A DNA stretch of 64,000 nt, taken from assembly GCA_029962745.1 (NCBI GenBank), contig CM057156.1, forward strand, positions 2,564,114-2,628,113, in the 5' to 3' direction. Both the position numbers and the translations under genes were made by a program. This DNA is from Echinometra lucunter. Taxonomy: Eukaryota; Echinodermata; Echinoidea; Camarodonta; Echinometridae. The notes beneath the pieces are model-generated. The model had not been told where the DNA came from, ran no database searches, and saw only the letters and a program-made list of their open reading frames with translations. This document shows, piece after piece, positions 47,543 through 58,515 of this stretch. Positions within the stretch are counted from its first letter, which is position 1. Every line of letters starts with the position of its first letter.

Positions 47543-50500
47543 CGTAATTCTCACTTCGCACAATTCGCAACGGCCGGAATTAGAATTTTGTAACGACTGA
47601 CCTCCTGGCTCGCATGGGGTCATTAGGTCATCTTCGCTGGCCATTCAATATAAAAGTAAACAATTCAATCTTCCCTCAAAACAGGGAGTCTCCCTGACTG
47701 ATGGTGTGGCGCCTCTATATTCATCTGCTATCTAGGTGCGTGAACTGCACAATGGTGTGGCACCTCTTTCTGTGTGACAACACTAAAGTGTGGCGCCTCT
47801 AGCCCTATATGCACCTGCTATCTGGGTGAACTACACCATGGTGTGGCGCCTCTATATACTCCTGCTATTTGGATGTACAGCACCCTCGTGTGGCGCCTCC
47901 TTATACACCAGCTATATAGGTGAACTGTACCACGGTGTGGCGTCTCCATGTTTATCTGCTACCTGGGTGAACTGCACAATGGTGTGACGCCTCTTTATGC
48001 ACCTGCTATCTAGGTGAACTGCACCATGGTGTGGCGCCTCTATATTCATCTGCTATCTAGGTGCGTGAACTGCACCATGGTGTGGCACCTCTGGGCCCCG
48101 TTTCATAAAAAGTTGCTATAATAGCAACTCTTGCTGGAATGACAACTTTCATTATAAAAGCCAATCAGGAAGCAGTATTCTCAATGTTGCCATGGTAGTT
48201 GCTATTCCGGCAGGAGTTGCTATCATAGCAATTTATTATGAAAAAAGGGCCCAGACCTGCTTTCTGGGTAAACTGCACCATGCGGTGGCGCCTCTATTTG
48301 GGTGACAACACTAACGTGTGGCGCCTCTAGCCCTATATGCACCTGCTATCTGGGTGAACTACATCGTGGGGTGGCGCCTCTATATGCACCTGCTAACTGG
48401 GTGAACCATACGCAGTTTTATTCTTGCATGCACCCTTCCCTTTTTTTATACGTTTAGAGATACCTCTCAGTTCAACAAAATTAGTGGTAGATCATAATTA
48501 TCAAGGGATTAGATACTAGGAGAAATTTCAAATGTTATAGACAAGTCTGTTGGACTTACTTTATCTAAGCCTGCCATGTTTCACAATTTAAAATGTTTAG
48601 TTCTTTATCTCCTACCTTGATGGATGACAAATTATTCATAATGTGAAATAAGTTAAGAAGGTACAAGGAAGATGTTAATGATGTATGGACAGAGGAGAGA
48701 AGAAGGTCATTGTCAACTCAGAAATGTCCTTAAAAAATCCTTTTAGAGTTTCTGCAATGTGTTGTTAAGGATAGAATTTCTGGAAGTTTAGCATGTTCAA
48801 GGTTAGCTCGCATCATTGATAACCCAAGAGCCTTAAGAAAGAGGAGTTCCTTAAAGTACACCTAGGAAACACACAAAGGGGTGTAGAAAAATAGTGCATT
48901 CTATGGACGTATCAACCACGTGACTAAGATTGACGTAGTTTGCTGTCTAACGCGATATCATTTCTTACCGATTCACGATGGAGACTGACAAGAAATGATT
49001 ACAACGCTCACCAAACATACGCGTGGAGCTAAAGCACATTCTATATCACGGTTTCCCTGTATAATCCCAAGCCATTACTTTTCTTTTCTCTAGCTCACTA
49101 CCTCAAGCAGTATAGATTTTGACTAAAAGCTGATGTAGCCTAAAACTCCATGTCAAACTAGTTCTCCTTTCATATTGGCGCGCGCATGAAAACGACCCGT
49201 TAAATATTCCTGATGGACTTATAGACGGAAGCTGATTAGGACAAATTGGAACAGCCACGAGGGTGGTATAGACTTTATGACAGGCAATTCACGAAGGCTT
49301 GCGTTGCACTCTTGGGAGTTTGAACTTTAAGGAGATGCATGGATGTAAAGTTTTCCACGTATTTCCCAGCCTATGCGCCCCCTCCTCAAGCCTACTCTAT
49401 CATGTTTATGGAGGTTAGAGTACTTACTATAATGCGATTCGTGACAGAGAATAATGGAGTGTCCTACATACATGCCTGTGTGAGTGCAGGATAACGCCCT
49501 TTCTTCACTAATTTTCCCATGAACCCGATGAGAAATGATGCGCATCATTCAACATAATGGATACCTTGATGTTACAGGATATTGTTATGGAACTCTCAAC
49601 AAAGTTTGCGACATTATTGTCTGCCAGCTCTATCTGCAGCACCTTTTCAAAGGGTAATGACCGTAATTTTTTCAAAAATGTGAATACGTTGTAAATCCAT
49701 TAACATCCTTACAGCTTGAAAAGGATTGTCAAGAACTATCAAGAAAGGAAACATATAAACAATGAAAAACCCCTTTTATGATATTACCTTTAAATCTCAA
49801 GCTTAGATTATCCAGTAATTTTAATGATATGATGGCGCATTATTTCAAAAGGTAATTAACAAGTTTACTGAGCATGCTGGAATTGCTTTGTGTTGGTTAT
49901 TTCAAAGGCAAAACGTGACTCTTGTGTTCATGTCACATCTCTTTACACACCTATCCTGCATGAATATGACAGAAATGAATTCATTTATCTCAATGTTCTA
50001 ATTCCATGATACAAAAACTTTTTATAGCTTCGTGTAGTGGCTTGTACAATCAGTCTTTATAACTTAACAGTTCTGTAAAGCTTGTTACCCAATGCGTTCT
50101 TGGTTAATCCAATACTGATTTCAATAGCCAATCAGTTAAAGATAAGATCAGCTTTATCATGATCAAAGACTCACTTTCTCGCTATGCAACTTAATTAACA
50201 CACTAAGAAAAGAAGGTGCAAGTTTGCACCCTAAATGCAACACTGGAAGCACCTTTATGGGTGCAATCTTACACCCTACATGAAAAAGGTGCAAGAATGC
50301 ACCTTTTTGTTCTTGTTTGCACCCGTAAATGCCCGTTTGAGGGTGCAGAATTTTTTGCGTTCAAAAAGGTGCAAATTTGCACCCTTCCCTAATGGGTACA
50401 ACTCTGCACCCTTTGCAAAATGTAGCTAACTGCACCCATAAAGGTGCAAAAAGCTTCTTAGGGTGCAAAGTTGCACCCAAAAAGGAGCTCCCAATGTTGC

Positions 50501-50865
50501 ATTTGAAGGGAGCAAAATTGCACCTTTTTTTTCTTAGTGTGAAGGACAGTTCGTCAGCATATGATAGTCCTTGCCATTTTGTATTGAAAATGGCAAGGAC
50601 TTTTATATACCGATTATATATACATATGCTTTGGTATATTTTAAGAATAAATAAGAAACTTACATCCATTTGTTCTCCGGCAGATTTTGCAGACAATGGC
50701 TGAATAACAAGCGAATATGGTTGCCAAGGGAACGACGTACATGATAAGAGTGACGAAAATATGATAGAGCCACCAAAGCTTGAAGTACTTGGTCTTGAAG
50801 CCGTAGTCGACACATTGGTAGAACGTCGGGTCGAATTCGGGAGACATGAGCTCATGGACCACGAG
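38852..50865 (-). CDS. GnRH/corazonin-type neuropeptide receptor paralogue, TM5 to C-terminus (5' exons not found)
   Basis: Two minus-strand exons, 50664-50865 and 38852-39360, join in phase 1 across an 11.3 kb intron to give 235 codons plus stop. Order: loop 2 (VVHELMSPEF, QCVDYGF), TM5 (YHIFVTLIMYVVPLATIF), loop 3 ending IPRARMRAFRLTAAIV, TM6 with CWSPYYIVSTWYHV, TM7 with ALGYLNTCVDPVLYGIF, helix 8 with DVRHCWR and a Ser-rich tail ending RTIIS. PRAR before TM6 and DPxxY in TM7 mark the GnRH/AKH/corazonin family, as in the gene at 11465-15266, to which it is clearly but distantly related. No frameshift or premature stop is present. TM1-TM4 exons must lie upstream, above 50866, probably past 64000. 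The ligand is unknown. Confidence 0.87.
40225..40440. mobile_element. MITE with CTTTCGAAAAATC inverted ends (second member)
   Basis: CTTTCGAAAAATCAACTCAAG and CTTAAGTTGATTTTCCGGAAG frame a core with ACTGCCCATACAAATCATG, matching 25262-25460 with clear divergence and a ~20-bp extra segment. Confidence 0.6.
40612..40760. repeat. Dispersed repeat GGCAACTAATGAAATCCCC (copy 1)
   Basis: About 145 bp similar in sequence and order to 46104-46250, with shared words GGTCCACTGTTAC and AAAGATT-TTCTGGTAA. Nature unknown. Confidence 0.65.
41130..41699 (-). mobile_element. hAT-like element related to 23062-23304, left end lost
   Basis: The right end GGTGCCGCCACTG and inner words are the reverse complement of the 23062 element, expanded by a ~350-bp core with GCTCGCTCGC repeats. 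The opposite CAGTGGC end was not found near 41100, so it is truncated or rearranged. Several poly-C runs. Confidence 0.55.
41700..46796. other. Intronic DNA with LINE-tail-like and simple repeats
   Basis: Includes a possible LINE 3' tail (42116-42250), poly-C (42624-42639), ATA-rich simple sequence (42680-42740), (CA)n (42790-42825), a second LINE-tail-like stretch with CAATTTCAATTTTCTTTATT (45088-45300) and poly-C (45370-45382). No exon was seen. Confidence 0.5.
46104..46250. repeat. Dispersed repeat GGCAACTAATGAAATCCCC (copy 2)
   Basis: Same orientation as the copy at 40612-40760, about 5.5 kb away within the same intron. Confidence 0.65.
47106..47700. mobile_element. 595-bp TIR element inserted in the minisatellite, 5-bp target duplication
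   Basis: Starts CAGTTAGGGAGACTCCCTG and continues TTTTGAGGGAA. The right end is its inverse with one mismatch over 30 bp (CAGTCAGGG). ATGGT flanks both sides (47101-47105 and 47701-47705), and removing the element plus one ATGGT restores a standard minisatellite unit. It is non-coding and contains a (GA)n run at 47501-47540. Superfamily not recognised. Confidence 0.85.
48093..48252. mobile_element. Fold-back MITE inserted in the minisatellite, GGGCCCCGTTTCATAA family
   Basis: GGGCCCCGTTTCATAA at the left and TTATGAAAAAAGGGCCC at the right. Inner GTTGCTATAATAGCAACTC is mirrored by GAGTTGCTATCATAGCAA. The loop has AGCCAATCAGGAAGCAG, recalling the loop of the 7575-7744 element. Confidence 0.75.
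48416..50198. other. Intronic DNA, nothing recognised
   Basis: AT-rich, without clear repeats or exons on either strand. Confidence 0.5.
50199..50541. mobile_element. Fold-back element of GGTGCAA/TTGCACC units with CACACTAAGAAAA ends
   Basis: Ends CACACTAAGAAAA and its mirror. Inside, more than a dozen GGTGCAA or TTGCACC words alternate, giving many nested hairpins. It lies only 122 bp downstream (in transcript sense) of the TM5-exon donor of the minus-strand receptor. Confidence 0.75.
50664..50865 (-). CDS. Receptor paralogue exon: extracellular loop 2 and TM5
   Basis: 202 nt, acceptor TCTTTTACCAG and donor GTAAGT, phase 0 in and phase 1 out, exactly as in the exon at 11465-11666. Encodes LVVHELMSP, QCVDYGF with the loop-2 cysteine, and TM5 YVVPLATIFACYSAI. 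Confidence 0.88.
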
Positions 50866-52271
50866 CTGGTAAAAGAAAATGGGAAACGTCAGGAGAAAAA
50901 GGGATCAGTGTTTATGAAACATATACTCACAAATAAAGAAATAATCAAACAAAAAGAATAATGAGGTATTGATAGATTGATCTATGAATCATATAAATAC
51001 TTTTATGTTTTTCCTTTCGTTTTCGTTTCCACCTTATGCCTTTTCTCGCCCTTTCTTTCTCACCAGTTTGCTTCCTGTTTCGAATTCTCCATTCTCTCTC
51101 TCTCTCTCTCTCTCTTTTTTTACATAACACCCCTCCCCCCATCATGCCTCTCTTTCTTTTTCTGTCCCTCCTTCCATCTCTCTTTCTCTCTTATTTTTTC
51201 GAACTTTTTCTGTGCACGGTACATTTAAGCAAGGAGTTATTACCAGGCTTTTTACCTAAGATACGGATATTCGGATTTGTTTTAGACATGGTAGAAGTAG
51301 CACGTTTACAAAAAAATACATATTTGTAAAGGATATATTCCTGCATGTCCAAAACTATCCTCGGGGCCACCCAGTGCTGATGTGACCTGTTTCTTCTCCG
51401 TTGAATATTCCTTTCATGTGAATATAATTGAGCGGATGTAAGGAAGCTGCTCGAAAGGAAGTATAGGTTCACCTTTCCGACATTTAAGTCTTTTAATGGA
51501 AATGATGGGCGCTCTATCAGTTTACTTTGATATACAGTACAAAATCGTTATAAAATCATTACACCAAAAAATCGTTAACTGGTTAATGCCAGTTACGTTC
51601 TCTATTTTAAGATGCTTGACGATATTATTATTTATCGTAGAAAATAAATGCCGCTACCGGACATCTATCAAAATAAATCATTATGGTTTCAGGGTCAAAA
51701 GGTATCTTGATGATTCCATTGTACTGGTGTCCTCCTCCCACTCACTATTTACGGCTGAATTATGGTGGAATTCAATATTGCACTTCCTTGTGAGAAAACG
51801 TCATAATGGTTGAAAAGAAATGGAGACATTTTCACTGGACAGGTCCCAGACAATTTTGGACGGTTTCTTCGCCCAGAACCCGTCAATTCTCTTTGAAGTA
51901 GTAGACGAGAAGCGGGGAAGGAGAACGACAGAAAATCAATCGCAAATGAAAATCAATGTCAGTCTAGTTTTGGTGAGATTTCTCTTACGGGTTGGGTCTC
52001 AAAATGAGGCGTTGAGTTTCAGTCAATTAGAGTTAATGATTTCATGCCGGTGTCAATCTTACGTGCCAACGCAACTATATCTGCGGTTGAAATTCATTTT
52101 TTATACGGAAAAGGTGGTTCCGCCACTGGTTTGAAAAATTGAATATTCAGTAATGCCTGTTTTCCAAGAAAGCTTGAAACTCATGACTAAAAGCCCCCAT
52201 ATCCAATTTGGTGGTATAGGGTTTGAATGTCGTGAAGATGTATTTTCTTCCCATTCATCTATTTCTTCATA
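50866..52271. other. Intron upstream of the receptor paralogue exon
   Basis: (CT)n at 51091-51114 and pyrimidine-rich DNA, otherwise unique-looking. No TM1-TM4 exon was found on the minus strand. Confidence 0.5.
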
Positions 52272-52353
52272 GGATGGAGATTGTACGATATATCCCGTGT
52301 TTTCCCTTTTATAAAAAGGAAAACATGGGATATATCCTACAATCTAACCATCC
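52272..52353. repeat. Short hairpin
   Basis: GGATGGAGATTGTACGATAT is mirrored by ATATCCTACAATCTAACCATCC around a loop with TTTATAAAAAGG. About 40-bp arms with a few mismatches; probably a small fold-back MITE. Confidence 0.7.
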
Positions 52354-52499
52354 TTCATTTTTTGGATAGATAAGAATGAAAATATTGCGTATCGTATACC
52401 ATCTGCGTGTTAGATTATGAAAGTAGCTCACATCGTTATGGTTATAATGGTTAAATGGTTGGTTATTTTACCTGACTGTGTATGCTTGTTAGTAAGCAA

Positions 52500-52640
52500 C
52501 TAGGGGACCGACGAAGGACTTGGTAATGAGGATTAACACCTTACCAAAGGGCATTACCGCATCAACTTGGTTTCGAACCCAGGTACTCCCGGTTACGAGA
52601 CCACTGCTCAACCACTGAGTCACAGCCTCCTGTGTTAGAT
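52500..52640 (-). repeat. tRNA-derived SINE head
   Basis: The reverse complement has GTGACTCAGTGGTTGAGCAG (A box), a CGT at the anticodon place, and CCTGGGTTCGAAACC (B box). The body after it is short. No proper acceptor stem, so not a functional tRNA call. Confidence 0.6.
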
Positions 52641-53089
52641 GTTAGACGTCGTAAATGGACTTATGCGTATCTTATACTTCAAGAATTCAAATGGTTTACC
52701 ATTCAGTCGATATTGAGCGGATGAATGATCTCCCCAGTCCTACATTCATCTTTTACCCGTTGAATATGTTATATTCCCTGATTGTCCTATAATATAAGTT
52801 TAAAGGATCACCCGGTTCCCATACGAGGATCAAGCAGAAAGATATAATCATGATTTTTTTTTCCTTTGTAGGTCATTTTCTAATTTAGTATACTACTGAT
52901 GGTGTCCTGTGCATATCCAATTTTGGAACCGCTTGTGGATCGTTGCTTGGGATATCTTCCACCATTCTTTTTTGTTTCACGGAAGCCGAAGTAATATCGG
53001 GAAAAAACATTTATCAGTTTGTGCATGATTATGAACATTTTCTTTTCATACTCACGCCTTAAATTCAATGATTTTTCATGTACGAGCAT

Positions 53090-54010
53090 TTATAATATCT
53101 GTATAATTATGTATCTGATATTTCAAATCTTTCTCAGTCAATTCAGCCCAAAGCTGCGAGGAATTGATTTTTAAAAAAAATCAATTCAATTCGATTCATG
53201 TAAAGGGTATCGCTTGCACGTAAAGTTCTATTTTCATTTTGTTCGCGCATTTCATCATCTTACATTTTGAGCACATTTACAAGACGGTAAGAGGGAAAGC
53301 AAAATCCAACCACAAGCAATCATCTCAACCGGTCGCTATCTAGCCACTACAAGCTGGCATCGAAATTACAAGCAAGCAAGCAAACAAACAAACAAACAAA
53401 CAAAAACAAAACAAAAAAAAAAGGGGGGGAAACCAAGCAACCAAACAATAACTGTTCTTTTTCTTTGGCATGCAGGTGTATGTATGTTTCACAACAATGC
53501 CAGTATATAGCGACGTCAACAGATGAATAGCGTATATATTGATCGTACTATTAGACGTATGCGATACTTGTCATGCATTTCCTATATCTACATAATTATA
53601 TTTTTCATATTGCAAATCTTTCTCAATTCAGCTCAAATCTACAAGGAAAGGATATAAAAATCAAATCAATTCAATTCATGTATACTTTTTTTTTGTAAAG
53701 GGTATCACTCGCACGTAAAGTGCTATTTTCATTTTGATCGCGCTGTTCATCATCTTACATTTTAAGCACATTTACATGACGGAAATAGAGAAAGCAAAAT
53801 CCATTATTAACCACAAGCAATCATCTCAACCGGCCGCTACCTAGCCACTACAAGCTGGCATCGAAATTACAAGCAAACAAAACAAACCAACAACAACAAA
53901 TGAAAAATGGAAAAAAGAAAACCAACTAACCAACCAAACAATGACTTTTTTCTTCATAAAATGCCGTCAATCGATGAATAGCGAATTGAACGTAGTATTA
54001 TGCTCTGTTA
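53090..54010. repeat. Tandem duplication of ~470 bp, diverged
   Basis: 53090-53560 and 53570-54010 share, in order, ATTTCAAATCTTTCTCA-type start, GGGTATCRCTYGCACGTAAAG, CACAAGCAATCATCTCAACC, CCACTACAAGCTGGCATCG and ACAAGCAAACAAAC. By eye roughly four fifths identical, so an old duplication. Confidence 0.75.
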
Positions 54011-54094
54011 TTATATGGATTTCCTGATCGTCATACGGTCCAAGACATTTTTATTTTTGATACGGATATAGAAATGAATAAGTATTACATACAC

Positions 54095-54215
54095 TCTTTT
54101 TTAAGAATAGTGAACGCATTCACTCTGTTAGGATTGAAATTGAGAAGACAGTGAATGGAGAGTGAATTAAGTGTAAAAATTGTGATGTTCACTCATTATT
54201 TACTCTTTAATGTTT
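54095..54215. repeat. Solitary arm of the AGAGTGAA fold-back family
   Basis: Corresponds to the left arm of 8690-8980 (TGAACGCATTCACTCTGTTA, AAAATTGTGATGTTCACTC) with no right arm following. Confidence 0.65.
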
Positions 54216-54728
54216 CTTTCTGTAGTATTTTTAAATCTCTCTCTCTCTCTCTCTCTCTTTCTCTGATTCCTATCACCATTACCATTTCGATTTTTTAAGC
54301 GGGGGGGGGGGGGGGCTTGTGCCTCTACAGCTGCTCTTACTATTATCATGACTATTATCCATGTTCAATTGGTTTGTCCTCACCTAGCACTTAAAGGAAG
54401 GCAATTAATCATCTTTCCATGACTTGTTGCCTTGACTACCGATATTTCTAATGGCTATGGATATGACTTTTACATATGTACGCTGAAGAAAATCCTCTTG
54501 CGCACATAGCTCCGATGAGACCTCTGAGTCCAAGTTTAGTGACGTTCTGCACAGAATGCACTCCCAAAGAAAGGTCGAATTACAGGGAATCCTTTTTTCA
54601 GAAAGGTAACATCGCCGGGGAAAAGTCGAGTATCAGGAAAGGACTAAATTGTTCTTATAACGTGTGAAGAGCATACTAAGAATTCACAGAACTTAATCAT
54701 TCATCCTAGAACTTTTTCACTTTAGCTA

Positions 54729-54899
54729 AACACTCAGAAAAGTTGGTTAAAAATCATCAAATTGGTTGGTTAAATATGAACCGACCAACCATGTCAACCA
54801 TTGGTTTAAAAAAAAATCCCCATATGTTTGACATACACTTTTTTTAACCTACAGTTGGTCGGTTCATGTCTTTATCAAACAAATAATTTTCTGAGTGTT
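54729..54899. mobile_element. Fold-back MITE with AACACTCAGAAAA ends
   Basis: AACACTCAGAAAA at the left and TTTTCTGAGTGTT at the right. Inside, TTGGTTGGTTAAATATGAACC and GTTGGTCGGTTCATG mirror each other. Confidence 0.7.
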
Positions 54900-57039
54900 C
54901 AACATACTGTCCTGCAACAGAATCTTATCTGATCATCAGAATTTAATGGTAAGGCGACAACGCCTCAAAGAGGTTCAAATTCGCACTGCCTCTGAATGAT
55001 ACCATTTCAAATCCTAATCTGAGGAGGAGAGGGGCTCACTCATGATTTTTTTTTTTCGAACTTAATTAACATGACTAAGTGGAATCTACATTTAACGTAT
55101 ACGTTAATAAGATTCTTCTAAACTTGTGATATATTTAGGGGATCACCCTCCCCCCCCCCCCCATTCCTCTGGATGTATTCAGGTATATCCAGTGTGCCTT
55201 TGACTTGATCACTTGATGAGCCACCCACAGACTACCTTACCCCATCTTCTGTCACTTTTCTCATCAACGATTCATTTCAAATTCCGTGATCAGTGTATTA
55301 GATTCTTGACAGATGCAGTCTTGGGAAATTATTTTGGTTGATACGTCATTTGGTAGGGCCTATTTTCTGGATTTAGCATGATTATTTCAAATGACCTAAT
55401 TTCTTCACTTACGTGATTGTCATGATTGTATTAAGTATTTCTAACATGACATGTCGTTAATATTTAAACAGTTTCGATATGTTTTGAAAGCAAGCTTCCA
55501 ATGCGTTCATACATTTTATTTAACTTGCTTAGCACTGATTAAGTTAGTCATAAAGATAAATCACCGAAACACTTGACGGCTTACATGCATGTAAGCACTG
55601 AAGTTGATAATGTCTATTGGAGTGGGATAACGCGAGCAATCATTGACGGATTCAACATGGGGTAGTGTCCTCTCTTCTCCCTCCCCTATGCATTTAGCGG
55701 ATGGTCATATCCCTATTTTTACTGTGACCACTACCTGCATGCGCTACGGGTGTACCTACAGATTTGTTCAGCGTTCATCGCAGGTGACATCATGGAAAAT
55801 TAGTTCATTTTGAGAGAAAGCATACAAGAAACAAAAGACACGAATCATAAAAATGAGCAAAATAACAGATGGTCATCTGTTTTCCACCATTGATTTTAGA
55901 GGTTTATGTTCCCGGAAACTACGTGAAATTTTGGTTTTGTAAGAGGATCAAATTGAAGGCCATCCACAAAGTTTTGTTATGATCTCAGAAAAAAAAAACG
56001 GATTTTGAAGGATTTATGCAAATGTCTTTGGTTTATCACCAGGTTTATCACCGAGTAAAGATGAAGCCTTGCCATATCCATGACATCTGTCTCGATTCTC
56101 AATCAATATCCATTCGTATTGAGTCATCGCAAGGAAACAATTCCTTCATTTATCTCATTATATTTGCAACACACCTACTCACAAACAAATCAATTAGATA
56201 TTATACGTATTCAGTGCACTTCTTTTATAATTAAAGTTTTTACTACTTCAAAGTTTTATGATGTTCAACACCACATGATATATATCACATGCATTAATCA
56301 CTTGCGTTATTTTCTCCTATTTGATTCTGTCTGTAGGCCTCTAGATATGCATTGTTTTGTTATTCAGCACTGCCAATAGCATATGCTTAAGCTCCGGAGA
56401 ATTGTAGGAGTGGCTTACCTAATTACGGGGGCACAGGAGATCTGGCCCAAATATTAAAAAAGATAGTAAAAAGGAAAGATAGAGATGAAAAAGGGGACAG
56501 GGAAAGAGAAAGAGAGGGGAGGCAGCTACGAAAAAAAGACGTTTAACTACTTCAGTCTCTATGACCTAGTTTGACGCATTTTAGTTACCTCAGAATACCC
56601 ATGCTCCACCTTACCTATAAAACCATTTTCGCCTCAATAGCTGGATCTGTGATACGACACTGTAAACACCGATTATCTCATTGGAAAGGAATGGAATACC
56701 ATTCTGCAAACTGCATCTCTCCGCGTTTCCACCCGGTGGCGTTTATTCTTCACAAGCTTAATCTTGATCTGAACTGACACGATAATCCTTCGGAAGGGGT
56801 CTAGGCGGGATTCCTCTGGAATGTTTACACTGAAAAATGTATCTGATTAATAATAGCCACATGATCTGGACTGATACTCTTTCTACGCCAGAGTAAGGAA
56901 TACATCCACCAACTGCCTTCCGCCATGTAATGACACCGTAGAGGTTGGCTTCCATTTCTTCGAAATGCAATCAGCAAATATAGAGTAGAGCTGCATGTAG
57001 TGACAAAATATACCCAAATTGTGCACTTTGGGTTAATGA
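54900..57039. other. DNA with no recognised gene
   Basis: Poly-C at 55148-55162 and a purine-rich stretch 56455-56525. Short frames exist but none shows domain or splice support. Confidence 0.5.
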
Positions 57040-58515
57040 CACCAACTTTGGCACACATGTAGATATATGTAATATCAACAAATTCAGATATGGAGACATC
57101 TCACATTCTGCCCTTGAGCGCCATCTTGGGGCCATCTTTAAAAATGGTCACCATAGGGGCACTTTTGCACAGTCCAAAATCTACTGTGAAAAGTGAATTT
57201 TAGGAAATATGACATCAATAATTCATATTCGCATGTTAATTCAGGGCTGAAATATTTCAGAAAACATACTTAGGGGCTTCATTTGATAAAAGGGGGCTAT
57301 TGTAAAAAAAAATAAAAATAAAATAGCATTTTTACATCTGTTTCGTAATAAAAGTGCCAAATTCGGCACACAGGTAGATTAAAACATTACAACAAGATTT
57401 GAATGTGGAAACATCTCAGATGCGGCCCTTGAGGGCCATGGAGGCCATCTTTCAAAATGGTCACCTAGGGCACTTTTTATATACACAGTCCAAAATCTTA
57501 ATGTGAAAGGTGAATTTTAGGGGATATGACATGAAAATTGTATTCGAATGTTTCAGGGCTGAAATATAAAAAAACAAAAAGATAGGGGCTCATTTCATAT
57601 GAAAAAGGGGGGCTATCAAAAAAAAAATGAAAGTAGCCCCAGTATACATCTGTGTTGTAATAAAAGTACCGAATTTTGCACACAGGTCGATTAAAACGTT
57701 ATTAAAAGACTTAGATGTGGATACATATCCTTTTCTGCCCATGAGGGCCGGGGCGGCCCGCTTTGGGGGTGTCTTAAATGAATGTGTCCAGCAATTATCC
57801 AAAGTCCACGCTTGTATGTTTCCCTATCAAGTGCTGCTGAAATGCTGCCTTTGCTCCTTAAGCATGCTGTATGTTGTGAAAAACATTTAGCTAATTTGAT
57901 ATAAAGCTCTATTGAAATAATCAATGAGAAAATTTTAAAAAGGGAATGGCTTCTGAGATCCTTTTCCAAGTATGGGTCAAATTCGAAACATTTTTTTTGA
58001 ATTTTGTTTACCAAATTACACATTGATGTACAATTTCTTATGATTTTAAGCATGCTTAGAATGCATATTATAATTATGTACAGAAATGATTACAACAGCG
58101 GCCCGCCCAGGCCCTCAGGGGCAGAAAATGCATGTCTCTACATTAAATCATTCTGGTAATAACTTTCCAATCTACCCGCGTGCCGAATTTTGGTGTTTTT
58201 GTTACAAAATAGATGAAAACTGTAGGCTATTTTCTAATTCTTTAAAAAAAAGAATAGCCCACTTTTATCCAATTGAGCCCCTAAATTATATGTTCTGCAA
58301 TATTTAAGCCCTGACGCATTCGAATATGAATTATCATTATTGATGTCATATTACCTCAAATTCAATTTTCGGATTTTGGACTGTGTAAATAGAAAAAAAA
58401 GTGTCCTTATGGTGATAATGTTTTAAAAGATGGCCCCCACGGCCCCCAAGGGCAGAATCTGAGATGTCTCCATATCTGAATTTTTATATGTGCCAAATTT
58501 GGTGCGCAGCAAAGG
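57040..58515. repeat. Inverted array of ~315-bp repeat units
   Basis: The left arm (57040-57775) holds 2.3 direct units with CAGATATGGAGACATCTCA, TTCTGCCCTTGAGGGCC, ATGGTCACC, CACAGTCCAAAATC and GGGCTGAAATAT. The right arm (58086-58515) is the inverse of 1.3 units. The spacer 57776-58085 is unrelated. Non-coding. Confidence 0.75.

Larger units (their letters stand above)
46800..48415. repeat. ~48-bp minisatellite, about 18 units, interrupted twice
   Basis: Units read GGTGAACTGCACCATGGTGT then GGCGCCTCTATATGCACCTG and CTATCTG, at 45-52 bp spacing. The array is split by the TIR element at 47106-47700 and the fold-back element at 48093-48252. Frames through it are not treated as genes. Confidence 0.85.
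39361..50663 (-). other. 11.3 kb intron of the receptor paralogue, repeat-filled
   Basis: Bounded by GTAAGT (complement at 50658-50663) and AG (complement at 39361-39362). It hosts the MITE at 40225, a dispersed repeat pair (40612 and 46104), a hAT-like relative ending at 41699, a CA/AT microsatellite cluster near 42600-42830, the ~48-bp minisatellite with two insertions (46800-48415) and a fold-back element close to the donor (50199-50541). Confidence 0.7.

Noticed and set aside
56758..57058. Minus-strand frames with a hydrophobic stretch (IMWLLLIRYIF)
   Set aside because: No homology recognised, two overlapping frames compete, and no splice context or start is convincing.
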